This document shows, piece after piece, positions 17,929 through 26,346 of a stretch of DNA of 64,000 nucleotides. Source of the DNA: Paraburkholderia solitsugae (GTDB lineage Bacteria; Pseudomonadota; Gammaproteobacteria; Burkholderiales; Burkholderiaceae). The notes under the pieces are model-generated. The model searched no databases, had not been told where the DNA came from, and saw only the letters and a list, made by a program, of their open reading frames with translations. Made by a program: the position numbers and the translations under genes. How positions within the stretch are numbered: the first letter of the stretch is position 1; every line of letters starts with the position of its first letter. The stretch covers positions 1 through 64,000 of the forward strand of contig NZ_WOEY01000091.1 in the NCBI RefSeq assembly GCF_013177695.1, written 5' to 3'.

Positions 17929-18498
17929 TCAGCCCTTGGTGAGCATCATGTACATCTGGATCACCATGTCGGGCGAGAACGTGAACGGCACCCAGCCGTG
18001 GCCGGTGTGACGCATGACCAGCAGACGGTCGCCATTCGACTGTTTCTGTACGGCCATGACGGGGTTTTTCGTCGACACGAAGCGCCAACCCGGCGGGATG
18101 CCCGGCGGCGGCTCCGGCGTCATCGAGGCGCGCGCGTTCGACAATTCCTCGATCAGTTGCCCGATCTGCTCAGCACGCAGCGCGACCGTCTGGCCGCCGA
18201 TCGTCATCGTGATTTCGTTCTGCGCAGGGCGGTTGATTTCGAGCGTGGGCTGCAACTGGGCGGCCGGCTCTTCACCGGGCACAGGTGCCGGCTCCGCTGC
18301 ATCTACCGCTGCCGCCGCTGCTTCAGGCGCAACGTCGTCCACTTTCGCTTCGGACGGGACGTGATTCGCCACCGGCGCTTCCTGCGCGGCGGTTACTGCG
18401 GTTGTCTCGGGGATGTTTTCGGCCTGCGGGGCCACGACAGCCTGGATGAGCTGATCGACGCCCATTTCCAGCGCGCCGAGCTGTTCATGAAGATTCAT
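17929..18498 (-). CDS. Conserved protein of unknown function in the hopanoid locus
   Basis: A 189-residue protein I cannot assign. Residues 1-25 (MNLHEQLGALEMGVDQLIQAVV) look helical, about 26-85 are Ala/Glu/Pro-rich and probably disordered, and the C-terminal about 95 residues are compact and look conserved (ITMTIGGQTVALRAEQIGQL, PPGWRFVSTKNPVMAVQ, GHGWVPFTFSPDMVIQMYMM). No signal peptide or membrane segment is seen. Codon use matches the neighbours. ATG 18498 is preferred over an open extension to 18597. It lies between hpnB and hpnA, so a link to hopanoids is possible but unproven. Confidence 0.7.
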   Translation of the reverse strand: MNLHEQLGALEMGVDQLIQAVVAPQAENIPETTAVTAAQEAPVANHVPSEAKVDDVAPEAAAAAVDAAEPAPVPGEEPAAQLQPTLEINRPAQNEITMTIGGQTVALRAEQIGQLIEELSNARASMTPEPPPGIPPGWRFVSTKNPVMAVQKQSNGDRLLVMRHTGHGWVPFTFSPDMVIQMYMMLTKG

Positions 18499-18684
18499 GC
18501 GAGGTTTCTCTGGTAAGACCCACGATTTTACCTGCTGCGCGTAGGCTTTTACCTGTCGCAAACACAGTGACGTTGTAACAAAGTGCATGCAGGCCACGCC
18601 GGATCGCCCGGCGCGGCCTGCATGACCTGAATGATGCCGCCTACGCGGCCCGACGCTGACTTTCCTGCCCGCGTCGGCGCTTTA

Positions 18685-19695
18685 TCAGGGCTTCAGATAC
18701 CCGGCTTGCCGGAACCATTCGAGCGCATCGCTCAAGCCCTCGCGATAGGGCCGCGCGCGATAGCCGAGCTCGCGTTCCGCCTTCGCCGACGTGAAGTACA
18801 TTTTGTTCTTCGACATTTTCAGACCGTCGACGGTGAGGAACGGTTCACGCTTCGTGATCTTGGCGACCGCTTCGGCGCCCATGGCGAGCGGGTAGAGCGG
18901 CCAGCGCGGCAAACTCAGCGTCGGCGCCTTGCGGCCGGTCAGCACCGCGATATCCGCGAGCATCTGTTGCAGCGGCAGATTTTCGCCGCCGAGAATATAG
19001 CGCTCGCCGATCTTGCCACGTTCGAGCGCGAGAAAATGGCCGGCGGCCACGTCATCCACGTGCACGAGGTTCAGCCCCGTCTCGACGAACGCGGGAATCT
19101 TGCCGAGCGCCGCTTCGACGATGATGCGACCGGTCGGCGTCGGCTTGACGTCGCGCGGACCGATCGGCGTGGACGGATTGACGATCACGGCCGGCAGGCC
19201 GTCTTCGGCGATCATGCGCTCCACCGCGCGCTCGGCCAGCACCTTGCTGCGCTTGTACACACCGATTGCCTGGTCGGCTTTGAGCGGCGAGGTTTCATCG
19301 GCGGACTGGCCGGAACTGGTGACTTTCAGCGTGGCCACGCTGCTTGTGTAGACGATACGTTCAACGCCTTCCTTCAGCGCCGCGCGCATGGTCGCCTCGG
19401 TGCCTTCGAGATTCGAGCGCTCGATTTCGCTCGGGTCCGGCGCCCACAGGCGATAGTCTGCCGCCACGTGCAGCAGATAACGCACGCCGCGCAGCGCGTT
19501 GCGCATCGACGCTTCGTCGCGCATATCGCCGACGACGATTTCCGCATCCAGCGCCTCGACGTTTTTGCGCGGACTGGTGGCGCGCACCAGCACGCGCACC
19601 TTGAAACCCTTCTGTTGCGCGATGCGCGCCACCGACGAGCCGACGAAGCCGGATGCGCCGGTCACGAGCACGAGATCGCGATTCTGTTCGGTCAT
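18685..19695 (-). CDS. hpnA: Hopanoid-associated sugar epimerase/dehydrogenase HpnA
   Basis: A 336-residue extended SDR. The NAD(P) site is VTGASGFVGSSVA (residues 11-23), the catalytic set is S118/S119 (YTSSVATLK) with Y147-x3-K151 (GVYKRSK). HpnA members are found in hopanoid clusters and are thought to act on the sugar-derived side chain or head group; the substrate is not established. It lies alone on the minus strand, 186 bases from the previous gene, and ends the recognisable hopanoid block. Confidence 0.88.
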   Translation of the reverse strand: MTEQNRDLVLVTGASGFVGSSVARIAQQKGFKVRVLVRATSPRKNVEALDAEIVVGDMRDEASMRNALRGVRYLLHVAADYRLWAPDPSEIERSNLEGTEATMRAALKEGVERIVYTSSVATLKVTSSGQSADETSPLKADQAIGVYKRSKVLAERAVERMIAEDGLPAVIVNPSTPIGPRDVKPTPTGRIIVEAALGKIPAFVETGLNLVHVDDVAAGHFLALERGKIGERYILGGENLPLQQMLADIAVLTGRKAPTLSLPRWPLYPLAMGAEAVAKITKREPFLTVDGLKMSKNKMYFTSAKAERELGYRARPYREGLSDALEWFRQAGYLKP

Positions 19696-19815
19696 TCTCT
19701 TTCATTCCCTGCGTGACAGTCGACGGATTGTACGTGTCGCGCGTGCCGCGTGTCGCACCGGGCGGGCTCAGCGCGCAGGCGAGCTCAGAGACCGCCGAGC
19801 AATCTTGCCGCGACG

Positions 19816-19834
19816 CGTCTAGAATGCCGGCTTG
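19816..19834 (+). promoter_or_regulatory. Promoter-like word shared with 21726-21744 (upstream of acylphosphatase)
   Basis: CGTCTAGAATGCCGGCTTG, 97 bases before the acylphosphatase start, is repeated with one mismatch at 21726-21744 before the RarD gene. It contains TAGAAT, a plausible -10. No -35 at normal spacing was found in either copy. Confidence 0.35.
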
Positions 19835-19870
19835 AAAGAATTGCGTTGCATGGGACCAGAGTAAGCGCTA

Positions 19871-19917
19871 AAGCGCTAACTCTGGTCGACAGCTGAAGCA
19901 CTAACTCCGGTCGACAG
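19871..19917. repeat. Tandem 22-base direct repeat before the acylphosphatase gene
   Basis: Two copies of AAGCGCTAACTCTGGTCGAC+AG (19871-19892 and 19896-19917) differ at two positions and are three bases apart; a partial third copy begins at about 19863. They end 13 bases before the start codon, in the presumed 5' leader. Confidence 0.6.
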
Positions 19918-19930
19918 AGGAGAGGACGGC

Positions 19931-20224
19931 ATGGCCCCGGATCTGGATCAGCGGATCGAAACGTATTACGTGAGAGTGCGCGGCACCGTGCAGGGCGTGG
20001 GCTTTCGCCACGCCACCGTGCGGCAGGCCCACGCGCTCGGTATCAAGGGATGGGTGGCGAATCTCGACGACGGCTCCGTCGAAGCCATGTTGCAGGGCTC
20101 GGCCAACCAGGTCGACCGGATGCTGTCGTGGCTGCGTCACGGGCCGCCGGCGGCGCGCGTGACCGAAGTGACCGGCGAAGAGCGCCTGACGGAAAAGCGT
20201 TTCGAGCGTTTTGAGCAGCACTGA
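19931..20224 (+). CDS. acyP: Acylphosphatase
   Basis: A 97-residue acylphosphatase that hydrolyses carboxyl-phosphate bonds such as acetyl phosphate. The catalytic Arg is in VRGTVQGVGFRHATV and the catalytic Asn in GIKGWVANLDDGSVEAMLQG. Length is usual for the family. GGAG lies close to ATG 19931. It stands alone between hpnA and egtD with a possible terminator downstream. Confidence 0.92.
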   Translation: MAPDLDQRIETYYVRVRGTVQGVGFRHATVRQAHALGIKGWVANLDDGSVEAMLQGSANQVDRMLSWLRHGPPAARVTEVTGEERLTEKRFERFEQH

Positions 20225-20246
20225 GCGCGTGAGCTTCGCGCAAAGC

Positions 20247-20292
20247 AAAGGCGGCGAGCCATCACATCGATAGCGCGCCGCCTTGTCGTTTG
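20247..20292. terminator. Possible terminator between acyP and egtD
   Basis: AAGGCGGCG (20248-20256) can pair with CGCCGCCTT (20276-20284), nine perfect base pairs with a long loop. The two genes converge here. There is no strong T-run on either side, so this is only a probable site. Confidence 0.4.
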
Positions 20293-20335
20293 CGTGTCTC
20301 GCGTTTCCGGCTCGCGGCTCAATAGCACTTAGCCC

Positions 20336-21319
20336 CTAGCGCGCCACCAGCAAGCTCTCCGCAAACCCCCATCCATCTTCGATCCACTGATGGCTGCATA
20401 CGAAGCCGGCATCGTCGGCGATCACGGGCATCTCGTCTGCACGATACTTGTGGCTGCTCTCGGTCCAGATCGTTTCGCCTGCTTTGAGCGAGACCGTCAA
20501 TTGCGCGGCGCCCACGTGCGCCGTGACATCGCGCTTCGCACGCAGATGCATCTCGATGCTGCGCGCGTCCGGATTGAAGCGCGCGACGTGCTCGAATGCA
20601 TCGAGCGGAAAATCGCCATCGAGTTCGCGATTGACGCGCGCCAGCAGATTCAGATTGAACGATGCGGTCACACCGATCGCATCGTCGTAGGCGGCAACGA
20701 GCACCGGCGTCGGCTTGATCAGATCCGTCCCGAGCAGCAGCGCGTCGCCAGGTGCGAGCATGTTGCGGATATCGCGCAGAAAACGCGTCGCCGCGAGTCT
20801 GCCGAAATTACCGATCGTACTGCCGAGAAACAGGACGAGTAGCCGTTCGTCCTCCGCGCGGTTCTTGCTCACTTCAGCCAACCCGGCCAGGTAATCGCGT
20901 TCATAGCCGACGATCGAGATCCGCTCGATGTCACCAAGTTCACGCCTGCACAACTGCAGCGCGCTGCGCGAAATTTCAATCGGGAAGTAAGAAGTGGGGC
21001 GCTTTTTACACAGTGCTTCCAGAATGCGCCGCGTTTTGCGGCCGCTGCCGCTGCCCAGTTCGGCGACGGTCACGTCGTGCGGCAAGTGCGCGACGATGTC
21101 CGCAGCGTGCTTCGTGAGCAGCCGTTCCTCGGCGCGCGTCACGCCGTATTCGGGCAGGACAGTGATCACTTCGAACAGCGCGGAGCCGACTTCGTCATAC
21201 AGATACTTCGACGGCAGCTCTTTCTGCGGCGTGTGGGTGAGTCCGGCGCGTACTTCGGCGGCGAAGGTAGCGCGGAATAAATCGGGAGATGCGTCGTGCG
21301 ATAGGGCTGGCTGGGTCAT
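20336..21319 (-). CDS. egtD: L-histidine N-alpha-methyltransferase EgtD
   Basis: A 327-residue SAM methyltransferase of the EgtD family, which trimethylates histidine to hercynine for ergothioneine. The SAM loop is ELGSGSGRKT, and the family pocket is intact: GSTIGNF (Asn for the substrate amine), AYDDAIGVTASFN (Tyr) and TESSHKY (Glu and second Ser for imidazole and carboxylate). ATG 21319 was chosen; an in-frame start six codons upstream is possible. The partner EgtB, often adjacent in other genomes, is not in this window, so either it lies elsewhere or this enzyme stands alone. Confidence 0.85.
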   Translation of the reverse strand: MTQPALSHDASPDLFRATFAAEVRAGLTHTPQKELPSKYLYDEVGSALFEVITVLPEYGVTRAEERLLTKHAADIVAHLPHDVTVAELGSGSGRKTRRILEALCKKRPTSYFPIEISRSALQLCRRELGDIERISIVGYERDYLAGLAEVSKNRAEDERLLVLFLGSTIGNFGRLAATRFLRDIRNMLAPGDALLLGTDLIKPTPVLVAAYDDAIGVTASFNLNLLARVNRELDGDFPLDAFEHVARFNPDARSIEMHLRAKRDVTAHVGAAQLTVSLKAGETIWTESSHKYRADEMPVIADDAGFVCSHQWIEDGWGFAESLLVAR

Positions 21320-21933
21320 GCTGGCTCCAGTAGTCACATTCAGTCACATTCGATGAGCGGGATTGCTGGCCGGGCGGCGGCAGGCGCGGTGAAACGCAGT
21401 TGATGCATGCCGCGGGAAAGAAGGGCTGGCTCGGTAGCGTGGACTGCCTTTGCCGACCCGGCTCGTTGATGCTGCAGATGACGATTGCAAATGACGGCTG
21501 GCCGTTGCGACGGATATCCAGGATGCCTCAGATGACGTTGCAAACGGTGTCGCCAGATTTCGTAGCAAGATTCGCGCTTGAGCAAAGCAGGGGACGTTGC
21601 CGGCGTTGCAGTTGCGGATCCGCTTGGTCGCGCGTGAAGTTATGTTCTAGTGCATCGTCGCGCGATGCGCACGGGAAAAATTGCTACTTACTGCAAGGAA
21701 CGAACGGGCACGTTGGCGGGGAACCCGTCTAGAATGCCCGCTTGCATCACCTATCGAAGATAAAAATGCAGCGCTTGATACGCACCGTCAGCCGCACTGC
21801 CTGCTTGTGAGACTTTACTTCTAATGACAACGATTCGAGGCACGCAGCCGTATGCTGCGCTGCACACACCGGCATGTGCATCCGCTCGTGCACCTGAACC
21901 GCATGCCAAAGCAATTGCGCCACGGGGCGCGCG
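21320..21933. other. Intergenic region, egtD to rarD
   Basis: These 614 bases between divergent genes contain no convincing coding region; a 110-codon plus-strand frame has no recognisable features. The only structure noted is the promoter-like word at 21726-21744. Confidence 0.4.
21726..21744 (+). promoter_or_regulatory. Promoter-like word upstream of rarD
   Basis: CGTCTAGAATGCCCGCTTG matches the word at 19816-19834 with one change and contains TAGAAT as a candidate -10. It lies about 190 bases before the rarD start, leaving a long leader if it is used. Confidence 0.35.
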
Positions 21934-22830
21934 ATGAACCAGTATGACCCAAAGCGCGGAATCGCGTTGTCGGTCGGCGCATCGGCGATGTTCGCTTTAC
22001 TGTCCGCTTACGCCAAGCTGCTTGCACCGTTGAGCGGTCTCGACATTTTCGCGTGGCGTGTCGTGTGGACCGTGCCCGGGGCGCTATTGCTGATCGTGCT
22101 GCGCAAGCGCCTGCCGATTCTCCGGCAACTTCTTTACCGCATGGTGACGGAGCCGAAGCTCGGCGTGGCGATGGTTGTCAGCGCGGTTTTGCTGGGCGCG
22201 CAGCTGTGGGTGTTTCTATGGGCGCCGCTCCATGGGCGCATGCTTGAAGTCTCCCTCGGTTATTTTCTGTTGCCGCTCGTGATGGTGCTGGTGGGGCGCT
22301 TCTACTATCACGAGCGCCTCGACGCTTTGCAGTGGCTAGCGGTTATCTGTGCCGCGTTGGGCGTTGGGCACGAACTGTGGATGACGGGCGCGTTTTCCTG
22401 GCCGACCCTGCTGGTTGCGCTCGGCTATCCGCCGTATTTCGTGCTGCGCCGTAAAATCAACCAGGATTCACTCGCCATGTTCACGGTGGAAATGGCGTTG
22501 CTGCTGCCGGCGGCAGCTGTGTTCATCATCATCGGCGGTTCGCTGGCGATGATCGGCGGCCGTATCGACATGTGGTGTTTGCTGTTGCCTGGGCTTGGCG
22601 CGCTAAGCACCATTGCGCTGGCTTCGTATCTGAAGGCGAGCCGTCTGTTGCCGGTCGCATTGTTCGGCATCCTCGGCTATGTCGAGCCGGTGTTGCTCGT
22701 GTTTGTCTCGATCACGCTGCTCGGCGAGGTACTGAGCGCCGCGCAGTTAGCCACCTATATTCCGATCTGGATTGCGGTTGCGTTGACGGCACTGCATAGC
22801 GTGCGGCTTGTTCGCTTTGCGACGCGCTGA
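21934..22830 (+). CDS. rarD: EamA-family transporter, RarD type
   Basis: A 298-residue inner-membrane protein with about ten predicted helices in two EamA halves. It begins RGIALSVGASAMFALLSAYAK and carries the RarD-like stretch EVSLGYFLLPLVMVLVGRFYYHERL. In the second half GILGYVEPVLLVFVSITLLGE is the matching EamA element. RarD proteins are drug/metabolite-superfamily exporters with poorly known substrates. Start ATG 21934 lies just before the first helix. No operon partner is adjacent on this strand. Confidence 0.85.
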   Translation: MNQYDPKRGIALSVGASAMFALLSAYAKLLAPLSGLDIFAWRVVWTVPGALLLIVLRKRLPILRQLLYRMVTEPKLGVAMVVSAVLLGAQLWVFLWAPLHGRMLEVSLGYFLLPLVMVLVGRFYYHERLDALQWLAVICAALGVGHELWMTGAFSWPTLLVALGYPPYFVLRRKINQDSLAMFTVEMALLLPAAAVFIIIGGSLAMIGGRIDMWCLLLPGLGALSTIALASYLKASRLLPVALFGILGYVEPVLLVFVSITLLGEVLSAAQLATYIPIWIAVALTALHSVRLVRFATR

Positions 22831-22915
22831 GCTGCGTGGGTTGAGTCGCGGCGGGTGGTTGAGTTGAGACGGCGCGCAGCGTTGCGCTGATGCCGCTGAA
22901 TCAGGCGCAGCGGCA

Positions 22916-23455
22916 TCAGCGATGCGCCGCCGCGCGATCCACATTGATACGCGTCGCGCCGACCTGCGCCTCGATGGCTTCGCGCAGTGCCGGCCGCCAG
23001 CCGAAACCGAACAACGCTTCAGCGAGCACGAATAGCGGCCCGATCAGCAGACCGATCACATCGTCGACAAATGCCGGCTTGCGATGTTCGTATGCCACGT
23101 GGCCGATGAACTGAAACACCCAGCCGACAACGAAGAGTCCGATGCCCGAGGCGAGCCAGGTGAGCGTGGCTTGCGCGGCGAGCCACTGTCCGCATGCGAT
23201 GCACAACACCGATACCACGGCCATCATTACACCGAGCGGCACGTCGAGCACGAGGTAATAGACGGTCGCCGCGGCGAACAACACCCACGCGGGCGATAAG
23301 GTAAGCGGCAACGCGCCGAAGCCGAAAGCAGGCCGGCTCAACAACACAGCCAGCGCCAGCACGATCATCGGAATGCCGATGAAATGGGTGGCGATATTGC
23401 GCCGGTCACGATGGTAGGCCGCGTATTGCGTCAGCTGTTGCGTCAGCGTTCTCAT
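22916..23455 (-). CDS. Mpo1-like (DUF962) membrane protein
   Basis: A 179-residue membrane protein with four or more hydrophobic segments. The family hallmarks are YAAYHRDRRNIATHFIGIP near the N-terminus and QFIGHVAYEHRKPAFVDD near the C-terminus, each with conserved His that in yeast Mpo1 bind Fe(II) for alpha-oxidation of 2-hydroxy fatty acids. Bacterial relatives are mostly untested. ATG 23455 is the first Met before the family motif; the longer open frame to 23626 overlaps the divergent Crp/Fnr gene and is unlikely. Confidence 0.85.
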   Translation of the reverse strand: MRTLTQQLTQYAAYHRDRRNIATHFIGIPMIVLALAVLLSRPAFGFGALPLTLSPAWVLFAAATVYYLVLDVPLGVMMAVVSVLCIACGQWLAAQATLTWLASGIGLFVVGWVFQFIGHVAYEHRKPAFVDDVIGLLIGPLFVLAEALFGFGWRPALREAIEAQVGATRINVDRAAAHR

Positions 23456-23546
23456 GGATGCCGCTCCTCGATCAAAGTCAGCATAATCGCGGGCAGCGGA
23501 ATTTGAAACCATCGGGTAGCCGACAATCGGGCACGGATACAGTCTT

Positions 23547-24260
23547 ATGACTGCGAGTTTTTCATCAAATGAGCTTGGCCGCCTGCTGGCGCGCAGCGCG
23601 TGGTTTCGCTCGGCGCCTGCTGCCATGCAGGCGCAACTAATCGAAGCGGGGTGTGTCGAGCGCCTGGCGGCCGGTCAACGGCTTTTCACGCGCGGCGATT
23701 CTGACGATGGCCTCTATTGCGTGCTCGACGGTCTCGTGCGAATCGGCGCGGCGAGTTCGGCCGGCAAGGAAGCGTTGCTCGCGGTCATCGAGCCGGTCAA
23801 CTGGTTCGGCGAGATCGCGCTGTTCGATAATCGCCCGCGAACCCATGACGCGTACGCCGAACGCGATTCCGAGCTGTTTCATGTGCCGCGCACCGCGCTT
23901 GCCGTGCTGCTCGAACGCACGCCTGAATATTGGCATGCCTTCGGTTTGCTGTTGACGCAAAAGCTGCGCCTCGCTTTCGATGTCATTGAAGAAGCCGCCT
24001 TGCTTCCCGCCGCGCCGCGCGTGGCGCGCCGCTTGTTATTGATGGCTGGCGGTTACGGCGAACCCGGTGCATTGCGGCGCGTACTCAAGGTGCCGCAGGA
24101 GGACCTGGCGATGATGCTGGCTTTGTCGCGGCAGACGATCAATCAGGTGCTCAAGCAGTTCGAAGCGCAAGGTGCATTGAAGCTGGGCTATGCGGAAATC
24201 GAAATCGCCGACGTGCAAAAGCTCAGCGCGCTAGCCGAGCTGAATCCGGCAACGGATTGA
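23547..24260 (+). CDS. Crp/Fnr-family transcription regulator
   Basis: A 237-residue regulator. Residues about 15-130 form the cyclic-nucleotide-binding fold (GQRLFTRGDSDDGLYCVLDGLVRIG, NWFGEIALFDNRPRTHDAYAERDSELFHV), then a dimer helix, then a winged helix-turn-helix with VPQEDLAMMLALSRQTINQVLKQFEAQGAL. No FNR-type Cys cluster is seen. The GEIALFDNRPR region resembles effector-binding pockets but lacks the exact cAMP RxS pattern, so the ligand is unknown. It is divergent from the Mpo1-like gene, 91 bases apart. Confidence 0.85.
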   Translation: MTASFSSNELGRLLARSAWFRSAPAAMQAQLIEAGCVERLAAGQRLFTRGDSDDGLYCVLDGLVRIGAASSAGKEALLAVIEPVNWFGEIALFDNRPRTHDAYAERDSELFHVPRTALAVLLERTPEYWHAFGLLLTQKLRLAFDVIEEAALLPAAPRVARRLLLMAGGYGEPGALRRVLKVPQEDLAMMLALSRQTINQVLKQFEAQGALKLGYAEIEIADVQKLSALAELNPATD

Positions 24261-24316
24261 TCGCCTCGATCTACCCGTAAACCTACCCGCAAAGCGCGGC
24301 ACGGCCTCCCGCTCAC

Positions 24317-24541
24317 TTACGAAAAGAACGCAAAGGGCAACGTGGCGGCCAGGTAGACGGCGATACCCGTCGAAGGCAATCCCGCCGCGATGGCGATGGC
24401 CGCGACCGCGGCGCTCGCGACCGCCAGGACAAGCGTGCGTCGCCGAACGGCTTGCCGGCCGGCAAGGTAGTTGCGATGCGATGTGTCGCCGCGGTCGTCC
24501 GGGGATGTGACGGCGTACTGACGGATGTTCAGGCTGGACAT
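24317..24541 (-). CDS. Small membrane protein, unknown
   Basis: A 74-residue protein starting MSSLNIRQYAVTSPDD, with about 40 polar residues and then one long hydrophobic stretch that could be two helices (LVLAVASAAVAAIAIAAGLP, then GIAVYLAATLPFAFFS). Arg-rich flanks (AGRQAVRRR) fit an inside-positive topology. ATG 24541 has a weak purine-rich site (CGAGA) upstream; an in-frame Met nine codons earlier is less likely. Function unknown. Confidence 0.6.
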   Translation of the reverse strand: MSSLNIRQYAVTSPDDRGDTSHRNYLAGRQAVRRRTLVLAVASAAVAAIAIAAGLPSTGIAVYLAATLPFAFFS

Positions 24542-24752
24542 GATGACGTCTCGTTGAGCGGTCACCAAAGTCTGACATTCCTGAAATATCGAATGCCTTA
24601 ATAACGCGTCGACAAACGCAAAAGATGCATATACGCCCCACTCACGCGCCGCTGCATCTTTATAAGCATTTTACGGCGCACCCCTATTTCTTTGGCGATT
24701 CGCTACACCAAGCCCGGTAAGGTCGAGCCACCCCCGGTCAGGAAGCGAAAGT

Positions 24753-25358
24753 ATGCATGGAAATAGCGCTCTGGATGGTGTGCAAACACAACAGGATCTT
24801 TGTCCGAAATTTAGCCTGAAGGCCATAGTCACGGCAATCGTCTTCTCGCTTGCCGCAGTGTCGCAAGGCGCCGATGCACAATCGACATTGGCCGCTCCAA
24901 CTGCCGCGAGCGACACAACCCCTGACGCCGGTATGCCGGCGCTCAGCGATATCACCGCCATGTTGCGCGCGCAGTTTCGCGTTGCGCCATCGGAATCGAT
25001 GAAGATCGCACGCGCGGTGTTGATCGAAGCCGACCGTCACGCCATCTCGCCGGTATTGCTGCTTGCCGTGATGTCGGTCGAATCGAGTTTCGATCGCCAC
25101 GCGGTCAGCAACGCAGGTGCGCGCGGGCTCATGCAGGTCTTGCCCGCAGCACATCCGCAATTGATTGCGGACACAACTGATTTGTCCGATCCGGCGATCA
25201 ACGTGCGGATCGGCACGACCATTTTGCGCGGCTACCTCGACGAGAGCGGCGGCGATCTCGACGCCGCGCTGCTTCGCTACAGCGGCGGCGGCCGCGGTTA
25301 TGCGCGGCGTGTCGTGCTGCGGATGCAGCACCTGGACGCAAGTTTGCGCCACGAATGA
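24753..25358 (+). CDS. Lytic transglycosylase, SLT family
   Basis: A 201-residue exported peptidoglycan lyase. A hydrophobic signal stretch AIVTAIVFSLAAVSQGADA follows a polar N-terminal lead of about 23 residues, which is long for a signal peptide, so the true start may be later. The SLT catalytic motif is VESSFDRHAVSNAGARGLMQVLP, where the Glu is the general acid; the last part has YLDESGGDLDAALLRYSGGG, the usual C-terminal SLT motif. It stands alone and ends near a long inverted repeat. Confidence 0.85.
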   Translation: MHGNSALDGVQTQQDLCPKFSLKAIVTAIVFSLAAVSQGADAQSTLAAPTAASDTTPDAGMPALSDITAMLRAQFRVAPSESMKIARAVLIEADRHAISPVLLLAVMSVESSFDRHAVSNAGARGLMQVLPAAHPQLIADTTDLSDPAINVRIGTTILRGYLDESGGDLDAALLRYSGGGRGYARRVVLRMQHLDASLRHE

Positions 25359-25394
25359 TTAACGCATTCGTGGCGCGTTGATGTGTACGTTAAG

Positions 25395-25447
25395 GTGGAG
25401 GTCAATGTGCACATCGAAGTGCACATTGACCTCCACATCGAAATGCA
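25395..25447. repeat. Perfect 18-bp inverted repeat with nested direct repeat
   Basis: GTGGAGGTCAATGTGCAC (25395-25412) is followed by a six-base loop ATCGAA and its exact reverse complement (25419-25436). The segment CACATCGAAGTGCA (25410-25423) recurs as CACATCGAAATGCA at 25434-25447. It lies in the 101-base gap between the convergent transglycosylase and DapA-like genes. It could end transcription both ways or bind a protein; there is no T-run. Confidence 0.85.
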
Positions 25448-25459
25448 ACCTCTTACTCT

Positions 25460-26344
25460 TTAGCTCATTGCCCCGGCAAACTCGGCGCGCAGATCCTGCA
25501 ACCTGTCGCGTGCGGTGCTGAGGCGCTCGACGAGTTGCGCCGAGGCGCGTGTGATCGGCATACGTGTTTCGTCGGTCAGCGAATGATCGAACGCCAGCAT
25601 CGCCTTGATCGCGGACGGATTGGGCGCGGCGAACAGCAGACGCAACACGGGCAACAAGCTGGCAAACAGATTGCGCGCGTCGTGGTCGCGATCGGTCCGG
25701 ATCAATTCCTGTACCGCAACCAGAAGGTCCGCGCAAACATGTGCGCTGGCCAGAATGCCCCCTGTGCCACCGTTGTTCAGGCAGTCGTCCAATGCTTCAT
25801 CGGTGCCGCATAGTACGTTGATCGGCAGGCCGCGCAGCTTGCTGAAGTGTTCCTTCACGCATTCCTTGATCGCGACGATGTTGCCGAACTCAACCAGGCG
25901 CGCGACCGTCTCCGGCGCGATCGTCACGCCGGTTCGATGTGGCACGTTGTACAAAACGATCGGCCGCTCGGTGGCGAGTGCGGCTTGTTCGAAATGCCAC
26001 TGCACGCCGGCTTGATCTGGACAGACGTACGACGGTGGCGACACCAGGTAACCCGCGCAGTCCCAGCGCTCATAGCGCTGAATATCGTGCAGGACGTCGC
26101 GCGTATTGGAGCCGCCGACCCCGATCAGCATCGGCAGACGGGTGCCGATCACATCGGTCAGCGCCTGCAATACCGTGAGGCGCTCGGATTCCTGTAATAA
26201 AGCGGCTTCACCTGTCGTGCTCAAGGCGACAAAACCGCTGATCTCCGTGCTCAGGTAGTAGTCAGCGAGGCGCTGCAACGCGTCGACGTCGACTTCGCCA
26301 TTGCGAAACGGGGTAACGATGGGCAACCAGATACCTGAAAACAT
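25460..26344 (-). CDS. DapA-family lyase (dihydrodipicolinate synthase-like)
   Basis: A 294-residue class I aldolase-fold enzyme. The Schiff-base Lys is in GNIVAIKECVKEH, the catalytic Tyr in RPIVLYNVPHRTGV, and STTGEAALLQESER matches the GTTGE substrate loop. The family includes true 4-hydroxy-tetrahydrodipicolinate synthase for lysine and diaminopimelate, as well as related aldolases, and the gene alone does not tell which. ATG 26344 is two bases after the stop of the preceding small gene, so they share an operon. I would not call it dapA without testing for the genome's main copy. Confidence 0.85.
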   Translation of the reverse strand: MFSGIWLPIVTPFRNGEVDVDALQRLADYYLSTEISGFVALSTTGEAALLQESERLTVLQALTDVIGTRLPMLIGVGGSNTRDVLHDIQRYERWDCAGYLVSPPSYVCPDQAGVQWHFEQAALATERPIVLYNVPHRTGVTIAPETVARLVEFGNIVAIKECVKEHFSKLRGLPINVLCGTDEALDDCLNNGGTGGILASAHVCADLLVAVQELIRTDRDHDARNLFASLLPVLRLLFAAPNPSAIKAMLAFDHSLTDETRMPITRASAQLVERLSTARDRLQDLRAEFAGAMS

Positions 26345-26346
26345 GA

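Noticed and set aside
21400..21732. A 110-codon frame between egtD and rarD
   Set aside because: No recognisable domain or ribosome site, and the residue make-up resembles non-coding translation.
25460..26344. True dapA for lysine biosynthesis
   Set aside because: The active-site residues fit the family, but the context (no lysine genes, a small unknown partner) and many paralogues in Burkholderiales make a specific name unsafe.
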